Assembly (NCBI GenBank): GCA_036924085.1
Contig: JAVGWX010000007.1
Coordinates: forward strand, 35,984,953 to 36,048,952
Reading direction: 5' to 3'
From: Ariolimax columbianus
Taxonomy: Eukaryota > Mollusca > Gastropoda > Stylommatophora > Arionidae
DNA length: 64,000 nucleotides
Part shown: one piece after another, positions 47,960 to 61,000 of the stretch
How the letters are laid out: each line of letters starts with the position of its first letter
How positions within the stretch are numbered: position 1 is the first letter of the stretch
The notes under the pieces: generated by a model
What the model was told of the DNA's origin: nothing
What the model saw: only the letters and a program-made list of their open reading frames with translations
Databases searched by the model: none
Position numbers and translations under genes: made by a program

Positions 47960-48560
47960 ACAGAGATCACATCACATATTGAAAAGTCAAGACCCCACCT
48001 TCCAATTGGGATATAGTCCTATAAACACTAAAACATGTGACAATACAGAATATATCTATTAATGTTTTGAATCTATAAGTAAACCCTTACCTACAAAAAT
48101 GACTATAATTTGTTCAATGAATGCTATGGCAAGCAGGCTGTGACATCATCAGCAATACAAATGAACCAATAAAGCCAGTACTAAACAGTTCTCATTCACA
48201 ACAACCCTTGGCAGAGAAAACTTCAGCTAACCTTCTGAGCAGATGGAGCTACCTTTCAAGAAACTTATTCAAACATAGAAAATCTAAGCATGTGTCAAAA
48301 GTTATTGTATGACTCAACTGAAGTTCAAGTCAGCTTTCTTCAAAGTCTGGCCATTTCCAGAGAAATGTTATAAGACTTTCTTTAATGCTCGATATTTCTC
48401 TGAGAATCCTACACAGACATGGCACAATTGTTTACTCTTATTATAAACACATACAGAAGTGCCACTAAGAATGTCTTAAATCTTAATCTCATCCCAGTTC
48501 TTCAACCAACGACTGGATATGTTTTAAACCTAGAAGAAGAAGAAACCTAGAGACCCCAGA
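47960..48560. other. 3' flank of the PALS1-like gene, nothing recognised
   Basis: Low-complexity-free AT-rich DNA. No further exon is seen. Confidence 0.45.
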
Positions 48561-48565
48561 ACATG

Positions 48566-48571
48566 TTTATT
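48566..48571 (-). promoter_or_regulatory. candidate PALS1-like polyadenylation signal (AATAAA)
   Basis: On the minus strand AATAAA lies about 250 nt after the stop codon, a normal 3' UTR distance. This is a candidate only; no transcript end is visible. Confidence 0.45.
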
Positions 48572-48820
48572 GTCTTAATATGCCTACTAAAAGTGTGATC
48601 TTGTACATGCAATCTCTGTGGCCATATAACTTTCCAAATCACAAGACTGAATTTAAAACTGAATAAGCTTTCACTAGATAACCCAACTGCTAACCCATAC
48701 AGCAGACCCCAAATCACACATCTGTATGATCGTTCTCTAGAATCTTCTACTTGATCCATACCACAATGCAGCCAACCTTGCATCTGAACAAACAACTGTA
48801 TAATCGTTTTCTAGAAACTG

Positions 48821-49000
48821 CTAATTGCTGATCCACACTGCAGGCACCCACTGAGGCTCCATCTCAATCCTGTTGATCTCATCTAGAAGTTCTGTGTATG
48901 CCCGACTGAGATCGCTGTTCACAAGCACAAAGTCAAACAAATGTCCATGAAGTTCCTCAATTTCACGAGAACGATCAATTATGTCTCTCAATTGGTCATC
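48821..49000 (-). CDS. PALS1-like terminal exon with EPQWVP C terminus
   Basis: The acceptor is TTCTCTAG|GATGAC; 60 codons including TAG at 48823-48821. It encodes DDQLRDIIDRSREIEE, GHLFDFVLVNSDL, AYTELLDEINRI and EPQWVPAVWISN. GHxFD and EPQWVP are hallmarks of the p55 MAGUK C terminus. Confidence 0.95.
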   Translation of the reverse strand, partial: DDQLRDIIDRSREIEELHGHLFDFVLVNSDLSRAYTELLDEINRIEMEPQWVPAVWISN

Positions 49001-52000
49001 CTAGAGAAAGAAATGATCAAGAATTGTTGAGCTAAGGCGCACAAAAGTATGAACATCGACGGGGAACATCAACTGTAACATGGATCAAGCAATTGTGATC
49101 TGCGTTAGAATGGAGACTGACAAAGTCTTCTACTTTTCTTGCCTTAACCTTTTGAACCTGTGGCACTCATATATCATTGGTGTGTGTGAATACTGAGCCA
49201 CCCGTTTGCTGGTGTGATGGGTGGACCATTATTTTAAAGTCTATTTTGGGCTGTACCACTTGGATTTTGGCCTTAATATAGTGACGTCTACACAGTACAC
49301 ACATTACTAGAAATAACAAATATGGCGACATAGATATTGAAGCATATCTACACGATGGCTTTTTATGATTAAAAAATTTGTTATTTTTAAAATTCAAGAA
49401 ATTGTTTACAGTGATTCTACACTTGTTTCTCTATTCTATACATCTATCTCATAACCAGATCAAACACAATTACAACTTACGATGGTTAGGACTTCTTTGC
49501 CCTTTTTAACTCCATCCACCTGCAATGGAAAGATAATAACATGAACTAAATGTGTAATTAATTATGTATTTACTTTCCGTGTCCTAGGCACTACCTCACA
49601 CTTCATTCTTCCAGTATTCAGCCAAGTGGATTGCCCTGTAACTCAGCAGGTCATCCATGCTACAAGTCTCCGGGAGGTTTGGGCAGATCATTAGATGATC
49701 CTGGTCTTGTGTTACTCCACATTTGCAGGTTTCATCATCCCTGTATCCCTATCTTTTCATGTTTTTCCTGCATCGTGATACACCAGTTTAAAGTCTATTT
49801 AGTGACTTCCATGTTGCTTAGGGCAGGAAATGTCCAGGCGCAGGTTCCTCCAGTAACAATCAAAAGTATCAGTTTCAGCTGTTTCCAACTTCCGATGCGT
49901 CAATTTCCTGAACTAGTCTGTAGGGGCTGGGTTGACTGTAAGAAACTTCATCTTGACTTTAGTCTGTGGCGCTGTACCTGATGTCCGAACATATAGCGTC
50001 TTGGGTCATTTACCTGTTTCTCTTTTTCTACCTCTGACGCTACAGTTCTTCATATCTCTGGTGGCGCTATGCCGATTGTGGGGTATATTTTTTCAGTTGG
50101 TGTAGGTTTTAGGTATCCAGTAACTATACATACTGTCTTATTTATTGCTGTATCTATATGTTTGACACGTGCAGAGTTCTTCCAGACTGGTGCGGCGTAC
50201 TCAGCTACAGAGAAACACAGAGCGAGTGCTGATGTTCTGAGGACATCTGGCTTTGCTACCCATGTTGTGCCAGTCAGTTTTCGTAGGATGCTATTTCTCG
50301 CATGTATTTTCTGTTTTGTCTCCTAACAATGTGTGGCATAGGACAGCGTGTGGTCCAACTTTACTCCCAAGTAGTTGGGGGCCGTGCTGTGTTCTAGATC
50401 CTGTCCTTGCCATTTGATCTGCAACTTTCTGTTCGCCTCTCTGTTTCTGAGATGGTAGGCATGTACCTGAATTTTGCTGGGGTTTGGTTTGAGGTGATTT
50501 TTTGTAATATACAGCGAGGGCATTTGTCAGTTTCTGTTTGACTTCTTCTAAGCCCTTTCCCTGGGCAGCTACTGCTGTATATATGAACTTTGTCCCTTCT
50601 GTATCTATAGGTTGATCGTTGGTGTAAATATTATACAGCATAAGTGCCAGGACACTGCCTTGTGCCAGTTCCATTTTAGGTTTCGCCATAGACTTTTTTT
50701 TACCCCTCAGAATGATGTAGAATTGCCTATTCTGTTAGACACATTTAATGAGGTTTGTGAGACGCCAGTCCTTTGTCATAGAATATAGCTTAGCAAACAA
50801 CTTCTGGTGGTTTATGATGTCATATGCTGCGCTTAAGTCAATAAAAGTTACTTCTGTGATCTGTTTACATTCGTACCTGTCCTCTATTAGCTGTGCCAGG
50901 TTAAGAATCTGGCCGCAACATAATTTTCAAGGCCTAAAGCCTGCTTGCTCCTTGATGAGTTTCTTGTCTATGAGGGAGACGATACGTGTCAGGATCATTA
51001 TTTCAAAGAGTTATGTACGGATGGCAGAGTAGTGAAACCTGTCTGAAGTTCTTAGGTTCTGATGGGGTTTTTCATGGTTTTAGCAGAGCAACCACATGGG
51101 ATTTTCTCCAGATTTTAGGAATTTGCACAGAAATCTGATATGGCATGTAGAAGGTCTTCCCCAGCCTGGATGGTTTCATCAGAGAGACGGTCACTTTCAA
51201 ATAGTGCTTGGTAATGCTCGTAATAGCGCCTTTGATTCATCGTAAGGCCTGGAATATACTGGGTTCTGCAGCCTCTTGGTATGTGGTGTCTAGAAATTAT
51301 AATTACATGTTTATCCATGGCCTTTCTTATATTTTCAATTACACGTTGAAAATATAAGAAAGGCCATGGATAAATCTGTCAACTTCCTTAACTGTGATTC
51401 TTGCATTTATATTGGACCTCACCATTTTTGTAGCAGAATGACATATCAACAGTCTTAATGAAGTCTGTACAGATTACAGTAGGCAAATCAACATAGAGAA
51501 AACCAAAGTTATAACGATTGCAAGAAAAAAATAGCAACAACAATATTCATACAAAAACCAACAAGTTGTTGTTGTTTAATGCCCACAATGAGTACGTTTG
51601 CTCTTTTGTGCAAACTGAAAAGGACGTTAAGTGGTAGGTTGTAGTAGCTTTCCTCACATCCTGAGCATGCTGATGAAGGTAGACCGCGGTCCTCCAGGCG
51701 GTTGGGCTATGCTTGGCTTCATCTCCATGGTGCTCACTACTACGGGGATCACATCGATCCACATCTCGTCAGCTAGGCTGCCTTCAAAACAGCTTGTTTC
51801 TAGGAAACGCTACTTGGAAGAGAGATTGTGGTTTTGGTCAGTGTATTGTGCCTGACTCTGGCACAATATCCTGGTCAGTTTGTTGTGCCTGACTGCCCCA
51901 GCATCTCAGTTAACCAAAACCAACAAGTAAAACTGGTGAACAATTTTCCGTGCCTGGGTAACCTAATCTCTGAAAAAGGGAAAACGAGAGCGAAATCCAA

Positions 52001-55000
52001 AACATGTAATAAAGCAAGTCAAATCATTGGGCAAATGTCCCCGATATTACAATGTAAGCATGTGACAATGGATACAAAATAAACACCATACAACACAATA
52101 TTCCTAGCCACATTGTGCTATCAGTGCCAGAATAAAATTAAAGACACATCGTAACAACAGAGATGAAATGCCTACACAGAATGCTTGGAGTAACAAGAAT
52201 AGATTAAAATTAGAAACGAAGATATTAGGAGACAAGTAGGTAGAATACCCAGCCTTAACACCTCATCAGAACAAAATTTTCAAACCACCATGACAGTTTC
52301 CGAAGGCACACAGCAACTTTGGTCTCATGATCTAGAAAACCTGAAGTACTCTTTATCCTGCTCCTTAGAAGCTGCACGAAGAACCACACATTTCAGTATA
52401 GAACCAGCGTCTGAAGGCAGGAAGTCAATTTGACTGCCACAGAAACCAGTTTACAAGACATCTCTGCAATGAATTATCATTGCATATTACATAACAAAGC
52501 AATTACAAGTTATTCATCAATGTGTCAATTCAGTTCAAGATGGCACCATACTTTTCAAATCAGGCACAAATGATTTCAAGCCTGTTCTCAGCTTGAAGAT
52601 CAAACTCTGGTCTCTCTGTTTGTTGAGAGGGACATGGACTGTTCTCAGCTTGAAGATCAAACTCTGGACTCTTTGTTTGTTGAGAAGGACATGGTCTGTT
52701 CTCAGCTTGAAGATCAAACTCTGGTCTCTCTGTTTGTTGAGAGGGACATGGACTGTTCTCAGCTTGAAGATCAAACTCTGGACTCTTTGTTTGTTGAGAA
52801 GGACATGGCCTGTTCTCAGCTTGAAGATCAAACTCTGGTCTCTTTGTTTCAGTTTCCTTGTTGGCTCCTGGGGATCTGGTTTTGCTTGGTATTTGAAATA
52901 TATTTGGCTGTCTGGGATGTGACCCTCTGATCTAGCCCCTCCTATCTACAGTTATTTTTAGAGGATTTGCTTGCAGGTCTGTAGTATAATGCTAAGTAGT
53001 GGCTGTGGTAGCATTGCCCCGCTTCTGGCCAGCTCATCAGCCTTCTCATTTCCAGGGACTTTGACATGGCCAGGTTTCCACTTGAGCACTACTTCCGCTC
53101 CATAGTAGGTGGATAATTGGTCAATTAATTTGTAGATGTTATTAACATCTGGAGACATTCTGTTTTCCAAGACTTGGTGCGCAGACTGAGTCTGAGAAAA
53201 TAACGATTTCCTCATGTTGTTCAGTGCCACTTTCAAAATCCGAGATTCAGCACATAGATTTTTCTACTGCTGTTGTTTCTGCTTCATAGTTGGAACAGGT
53301 CTCTCCAAAAGGGCTGTAGATGCAGCGCCATATTCAGCATTGGTGGTACCCTGGTGGTAGATCCATCTGTGTATACTTGGATGTTTTGTGGATATGAGTC
53401 TATAGTTTCCAAAGTGATAGTTGTCAGCAAAGATGGTAGGGTGTTCCTGTCAGCACAGGGGTCAGAGAGTTACCATTCTTACTGTGGTTGTAGTCGCCTG
53501 CCAGCAAGTCATCATTGATGACTGCCATAAGCCTTCTGCCCTCTGGCAGGGGGTGTTTATCCATATTGTATTGCACATTTTTTAAATGAAAGATGTCTTT
53601 TTTATTCTATACTTTTGGTGTCAATGTTCTTTCATTTTCCTTCTTCTTTTTCTTCTTGTGCGCTTGTTCTCAATCTCCCGCTACCAAGCCCTAAACAAGG
53701 CTTTGTAAGTAGCAGGATGTAGTCCGGAGAACGGAATGCGGATGTGTTGCTAGTTTACAGCTTGACTGCGATATTTGCATATTTCAGTCCGACACATCAA
53801 TCTTTGGCAGTATCATTTTCCTATTGTCCTCTGAAGTGTCCATTCTCAAATATCTTTCATGTGTTTCCACAACAGAGCGTTCTCTCCTTAGGTTTGGAGG
53901 TTTGATGTTATATTAATTTCATATGCATCTGTCAGCAGTGTTTTCATGGCGCCCTTCACCGATGTTCTGATAATAATTGAAGTGCTGAGAGAGAATTCCA
54001 AAATATGAAAAAGCAAATATAAGAATTTAGAAGAGTAATTTGGACAGGGCAAAAGAAACAAAGGAAAGAAGGACATAAAGCTACGCAAGATTGCAACCTT
54101 TATAACAGAATTACATTGCTGTAGGTGTCAGACAAGATATTGAACAGAACCACCTTGGACAGATGGAGGCAGCCCATCTGGTGGCATAAAATGAGCATAC
54201 GAAACCAAACGCAAAGACGAAGAAGAAGGACATATTAAAAGAGAAAGTAGACAAAAAGCAGGATTCCGGATTCCGCCACGGAAGATTGTGCACAGATCAT
54301 ACAGCTACTCTGTTTCATAGTAACATAAACTATTGAATGAAAAACATCCCTACACAACAATTTTATAGTCTACTAAAAGGCATTTGGCAGTGTGGATCAA
54401 AATACTCATTGGCTACTATTGAGACACTATGAAATACCACAGAATTACCTCTTATAGTATATTTACAAAGATACAGTTAGTAGAGTGGTACATGAAGGAG
54501 CCCTGACTGACAGCTTTGAAGTGCAAACTGTGGTGAGACGGGGATGCCTTCTCTCACCATTTCTGTTTTTGCTTGGCTATAGATCAGATTAGGAAGGCAT
54601 CAAACAATGGAAAAAGAACTGGTATCCAGTGGACACTATTGTCACAATTGGAGGACCTGGATTACACAGATGATCTGGCACTTCTGTCACAGAGACAAAG
54701 CCAAATGCAAGAGAAACTTGATAGGGTCAAAAAGCATCCGGGAAAATTGGGACTCAATATCAACATGAAGAAAACCAAGCTCCTTAAAATTAACCCAATC
54801 AAAAAGAACCAACCATGCTGGAGGAAGAGCACTTGGAAGAAGTGGATACCTTGACCTATTGACATGTCAGGAGGGTACAGATGCAGATGTAAGGATCAGA
54901 ATTGGAAAGGCACGAGGGGCATTCCTGACACTAAACAACATATGGAGACCCAGAAAATAAAGATTCACACCAAAGTTGGAATATTCAATGCCAGTGTCAA

Positions 55001-58000
55001 AACAGTGCTGTTGTATGGAGTTGAAACATGGAAAATGACCAAGGCCATACAACAAAGACTTCAGGCTTTTGTTAACAAATGTCTACAAATATAATGGATG
55101 TAAAGTGGTAAGACATGGAGAGGAATGAAGACCTAGGGGAAAGGAGCCAACAGCAGCCACTGGAACAACGAATTAAGAGAAAGAAATGGGGCCGGAAAGG
55201 ACATAAGCTGAGGAAGGCACCGCCCAACATAGCTAGGTATGCTCTCACATTGAATCCTTGAGTGAAGAGAAGAGAGGTAGACCTAAAAATATATGATGAA
55301 GTGAATGAGACCGAGAACTACGATTAAGGAGAGCCAGAAAGAGTAGCCTAGAACCGTGTATGCTGACATGATGTGGTTAATGGCCTATGTACAGAGAAGA
55401 GTGTTGAGCTTTGATTTATTGATAAGCAATGGACGTAGGATAAAAAATAATTAATGAATAAGAAAAAAACTGGCTGAGGGTGGAGAAAGGAATAGAACAG
55501 CTGAGAGAGGATGAGATCAATACAAAGGAGTTCAAACCGTTTGGTTTATGGATCCCACGAGGAAAATTAAACTGCCGCACACAGATTGGGGCACATACAG
55601 GATGGATGGATAGGGGAAACAGTAGAGGTGTACTTACGAGTGGTGAGTCAAGTTGTTCTTGCAAGTTGCGTAACTTGTCCAGAGTTGGTGGACACACAAA
55701 TATTATGTATGGTTTTAGGTCAGCAACACGAATTACTTTCAAAGTCTGTGAACAGAGTATATGTTTTAGGTCAGAAATGCAAATTACTTTCAAAGTCTGT
55801 GAACAGAGTATAGTATAGTTTTAAGTCAGCAGCAAGATATACTTTCAGTCTGTGAACAGAGTATATGTTTTAGGTCAGAAATGCAAATTACTTTCAAAGT
55901 CTGTGAACAGAGTATAGTATAGTTTTAAGTCAGCAGCAAGATATACTTTCAGTCTGTGAACAGAGTATATGTTTTAGGTCAGAAATGCAAATTACTTTCA
56001 AAGTCTGTGAACAGAGTATAGTATAGTTTTAAGTCAGCAGCAAGATATACTTTCAGTCTGTGAACAGAGTATATCTCATCTCCATGTATTACTTGGTTTG
56101 CCTATGCCGCTCCTTCCCTGGGGGTTCCATGACAGGGATTGCCTGGTGATACTGGCCTGGAGCTTTCTTAATGTATGGCCCATCCATCTCCACTTTCTTC
56201 CTAAGATTTCCTTTTCCAATTTACGTTGACCCGCTCCCTCCCACAGTCTGTTGTTTATAACTTTGTCAAACCATTTTATACCAAGAATCTTTCTCAGGCA
56301 TCTGTTGACAAAACCCTGCAGTCTTCTGTCATTGCCTTTGGTCATCTTCCAGGTTTCTGCTCCATACAGCAGGACTGGCTTCACATTTGAATTGAAAACC
56401 CTTATTTTCGTCTTCCTTCTTATTTCCTTGGAGTTCCATATGGGTTTCAACATTCTGAATGCAACTTGCTTTTTGTATCCTTGTCTTTATATTCTCTTCT
56501 GTCCCTCCTTCTTTGTTGATGATACTTCCTAGGTATGTAAATACCTCTACCTCTTCCAGTGGCGTTCCTCTCAGCCAGATTAGTTCTGTGTTTGCTGCGT
56601 TGACCCTAATTATTTTTGTCTTTTCCTCATGGATCTTCAAACCGACTTGTTTAGAGGTATAATCCAGTCTATCCAGTTTCCTTTCCATTTAGCTTTGAGA
56701 CAGAAGGGTTATATCATCTGCAAAATCCAGGTCCTCCAGCTGTTTATTCAAGGTTCACTGGATTCCATTTCTCTCATCTGTTGTTACTTTCATAATCAAG
56801 TCCACTGCCAGGATGAACAGGAATGGCGACAGGCAACCCTGTCATACTCCTAATTTAATTTTGAATGGCTCTGTGAGTTGTCCTTTGTGTATAACTCTAC
56901 ATTGCTTACTTTCACATTTCATACGTTTAATTATGTTTGTGAGCTTTTGAGAGATTCCATAGTGCCTCAGTAGTTTCCAGAGTATATCTCTGTCCAAACT
57001 GTCAAAAGCGTTTTCATAATCAATGAAATTGATGTTCAAACTCGCATTTCATTCCAATGATTGCTCCACAATTATCTGCAATGTGGCTTTCTGGTCAAGG
57101 CATTAATCTATTCTGTCTGAAGCCCGCCTGCTCATCCCTTATCTTGTTATCCACTGCCTGCTCATCCCTTATCTTGTTATCCACTGCCTGCTCATCCCTT
57201 ATCTTGTTATCCACTGCCTGCTCATCCCTTATCTTGTTATCCACTGCCTGCTCATCCCTTATCTTGTTATCCACTGCCTGCTCATCCATTATCTTGTTAT
57301 CCACTGCCTGATCATCCCTTATCTTGTTATCCACTGCCTGCTCATCCCTTATCTTGTTATCCACTGCCTGCTCATCCCTTATCTTGTTATCCACTGCCTG
57401 CTCATCCCTTATCTTGTTATCCACTGCCTACTCATCCCTTACCTTGTTATCCACTGCCTTTTTCAACCCTTCCAGTATTATTCTATTTAACACCTTTCCC
57501 AGCACTGATAATAACATTAATCCTCTATGGTGTGTGCACTCCTGTCAATCTCCCTTCTTAAGTAATTTCACCAGGTAGGCCTCTCTCCAAACTTTAGGTA
57601 AACTTTCTTGCTCCCAGATGGCGCCTATCAAGTTGTGGAGCATGTTAGTAGATGTTTCAATATCTGCTTTTATGGCTTCCCATCAGGTCCTGCTGCTTTT
57701 CTGTTCCTTAGAAACTCTTTTGCCCTTCTAATCTCTTCTTTACCTGGATTATCACAGTTGATCGCAAGTCCTCCTCTGCTGGTGGGATGTCTGGTGCTGG
57801 TCTGCTCAAAAGCTCTTCAAAGTATTTTACCCATCTTTTCTTTTGTTCTTCAAGGTTAGTTATCTTTTCCCCAGGTTAATTTTTGATTAGTCTACCTAGT
57901 TGTTGATACTTTCCCCGATAGTTTCTTGGTAGCCTCACATAGACCTTTCATGTTTCCTTTTCCTGCAGCCTCTTCCGCTTCCCTAGCCAGACCATCAATG

Positions 58001-61000
58001 TAACGTCTTTTGTTCATCTTGATGCTCTTTTTAACCTCCTTGTTGCTCTCTACATACTCTTTCTGTGCTGTGCTTTGGGCGGCTCTAGTTTTACTATTAA
58101 GTCAGGCCATTTTCTTATTTCGTGTCTTCTCGATCTTAGTGATTGTTTCTGCTGTTATCCATTTTTTATGCTACCGTTTCTTCATTCCTAGCACTTCTTC
58201 ACATGCAGTTTTTTATGTACTTTGTACTTGTTCCCATTTATCCTCAATGCTGGTGTGACAGTTCCAGCTGTAGCATGGGCGTTTAGGATAGGGGAGATTG
58301 GGCTGGCGACTCTGGGAACAAAGGTTGTCTGAATGCGTGCCAAGGTCAATCATCGTCTCAACACTAGGTCGACAAAGAAAACAAGGGTTTTAGGTGAAAG
58401 ACTTTGTCTGGTACAGGGAGGGGAGTGTTCAGAGCTGAGATGGGGGTTCAGAGCTGACCACTCTGGCGTTTTGAATTAGTGTGGTGGGGTTTGGTGACAG
58501 TCAGATGCTGCCACGACATTTAGAGTGACAGGCATTCGGGGATAATCATCTAATAACAACTAGTTGGGGGTAGTTCCAAATTAAAGTGATGGCTAAGTCA
58601 GACAACCAACAGGAAACCATTGGACAGTCATGATGTTGCTTGAGACTATAAAATACTCTGCACAGATGAACTCAAACAGAATGGCTTGAAGAGAGACTGA
58701 CTAGGAGGCTGTCTGGAGTCTGTGAGAGTGACTTTGCAGGGTGACAAAATAGCATACACCTCGATTATTGGCCAGTCGCTCTATTGGTGTTTATGTTGGA
58801 CACCCTGTGAACAGTAAGAAATCTGAATATGTGTTGTACGTGCAGGACACATGGTGTATGATGCGTGATCTAATTGCATATGAAGGTACAGATTCGTGTG
58901 AATATGTGAAGTGATCTAAGTATTTATAAATGCACAGATCGCCTCATGGTAAATCTTCTTTTTCTTCATACGCTGTCAAACGTCAACCTGTATTTTTTCG
59001 AAGAAAGCAGTGGTCATCCTGAGGCTGTCGACACTGCCATAGAGCTTGTCTAGTGTTGCCACTGGTGATGGCCACATGTGCTTTCTCTGGTCCTCGTATG
59101 TCGGGCAGTTTTGCAGCAGATGTTCAGCGGTCATTTTCCCGGTATCACAAGTGCATTCGTCAGTGCCACCTATCTTCAGTTTATTGAATAGGTGGTACCT
59201 CAGTCTGTTGTGGCCTGTGCGGAGTCTGAAGACCATGACCTGCTCTCTTCTGTTCAACTGGTAATAGGCATCGTTTTTTTGTGTAGCCAGTATGTTCTGT
59301 TTCCCATTTGGCCATGTATCTGGCCCTAATAAGCCTTTTGGACTCTTCGTAGGTCACACTAGAGTCTGGTTGTGGTAGTCTTGCACCTTCTTTTGCCAGT
59401 CTGTCTGCCTCCTCGTTGCCTTGGATGTTACAGTGGGATGGAACCAACTGTACCACTACTCTTTTTGGTGCGGACTGCTGGCATAGTTGACAGAGTACTG
59501 CTCTTAAATCATTAAGTTCAGTATTTTTCTGGCTTTTTAGTGCTGTGACTACGGCCAGGGCATCTGTAGACAGGACTATCTGGCTTTCATTGCTTTCGCC
59601 TGTCAGCATTGCTTCTACTGCAGCCCTCAGTGCCTCCGCTCTGAAATTGCTTGAGAATTTTCCAGTTGCCACTGACAGTGTTATTTTTCTACCATTTGGT
59701 AGGCTCAGGAATAACCCTGCCTCTCCATTCTGTGTTGTGTTTGTTACAGAACCATCGGTGTATGCATGGGTCCATTCCATGCTTGGGTAGTTTTCCGTTA
59801 TGTACCTCAGGGTTATGTCTCTTCTTTCTTTTTCAGTTTGGCTGTTCTTGTTTCCAATACCTGGTATATTTTCTACCACCTCCGGAATGATATGCTGCTT
59901 CCAGGTAGGTTTGTGTACAGTAGGGATAGGCTTTGGTATTGTTACGGTGTTCATAGGGTCTTCGCTCATCTTTGCTTTGGCTATTTCTGCAAAGTTTCTC
60001 TGCTTTAGTTTCCCTTTTCCAAATCTATTTAGTCTCTGATGCATTGGATTGTCTGTCAGTCTTCTTAGTTTCTCTGCTTGCTGCTGGGCTCTGCAGTCTC
60101 TTCTGTCGGTCATGGATTGCAGATTTGTAATCTTTTCAAGTTCTACAATTGGCGTTGACTTCATGCCTCCTGTTTTAACTGTCATTGGCTTGGTTTTGAA
60201 GTTTGCTAATTTTATCAAAGTTCGCCTTTGCTGCTGTTGTCCATGCCGCAATGCCATACTCGAGAACTGGTCTCACTCTTCCAATGTACAGTTTCTTTAG
60301 TATTCTTTCGTCTGCTCCCCAGCTTGTGCCAGCAAGTTTCCTCATGATTACCATTCTTTGTCTGGCTTTCATTCGGTTTCTCGCGATCTAACTTTTCCAT
60401 GTCATGCGCCGATCAAATGTGACTCCCAGGTAGTTTGGGTTGACGTTTGGCCGCAGGTATTTGCCGTTAAGACTTATTTTGGTGTTCTGTGGTTTATTTG
60501 AAAGCGAGAATATCGTACATGTTATTTTTTCCTCGTTTATTTTGACCAGCCATGAGTTCGCCTATTCCTCCAACGATGTTAGGGCCTGCTGCATCCGATT
60601 GCTTGCTACGGTGAGATTTTTTTCAGAGGTCCACATAGCCAGATCGTCTGCAAATATGGAGCTGGGGAATCTTCTTGGTATATTATCTGTGATGTTGTTT
60701 ATATACTTGGGGTACTTCTTGCTCCAGTGTCACCTTTTTGCTCATCTGCCCTTGTACTTGAACTCTGGCTGTTCTGTTTTTGAGGTAGTGGCTGATCCCT
60801 CTGTTCATTTTCCCACATACTTCACTTCTTCGTAGCTTGACTTAAGTCCCTCTTTCCACACCTTGTCAAATGCCTTCTCTAGATCCACCCAAACCGCTAC
60901 TGTATGCTTTTTCTCTTGGTAAGCATCCTCTATTTCCTGTGCTATGAGAGTGATCTGGTCCTCAGTGGATCTGTGTTGTCTAAATCCTGCTTGCTGTGGA

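Noticed and set aside
57057..57578. Ser/Cys/Leu-rich repeat protein on the plus strand (ACSSLILLST units)
   Set aside because: It is the antisense of the 30-bp expansion inside the minus-strand LINE reverse transcriptase.
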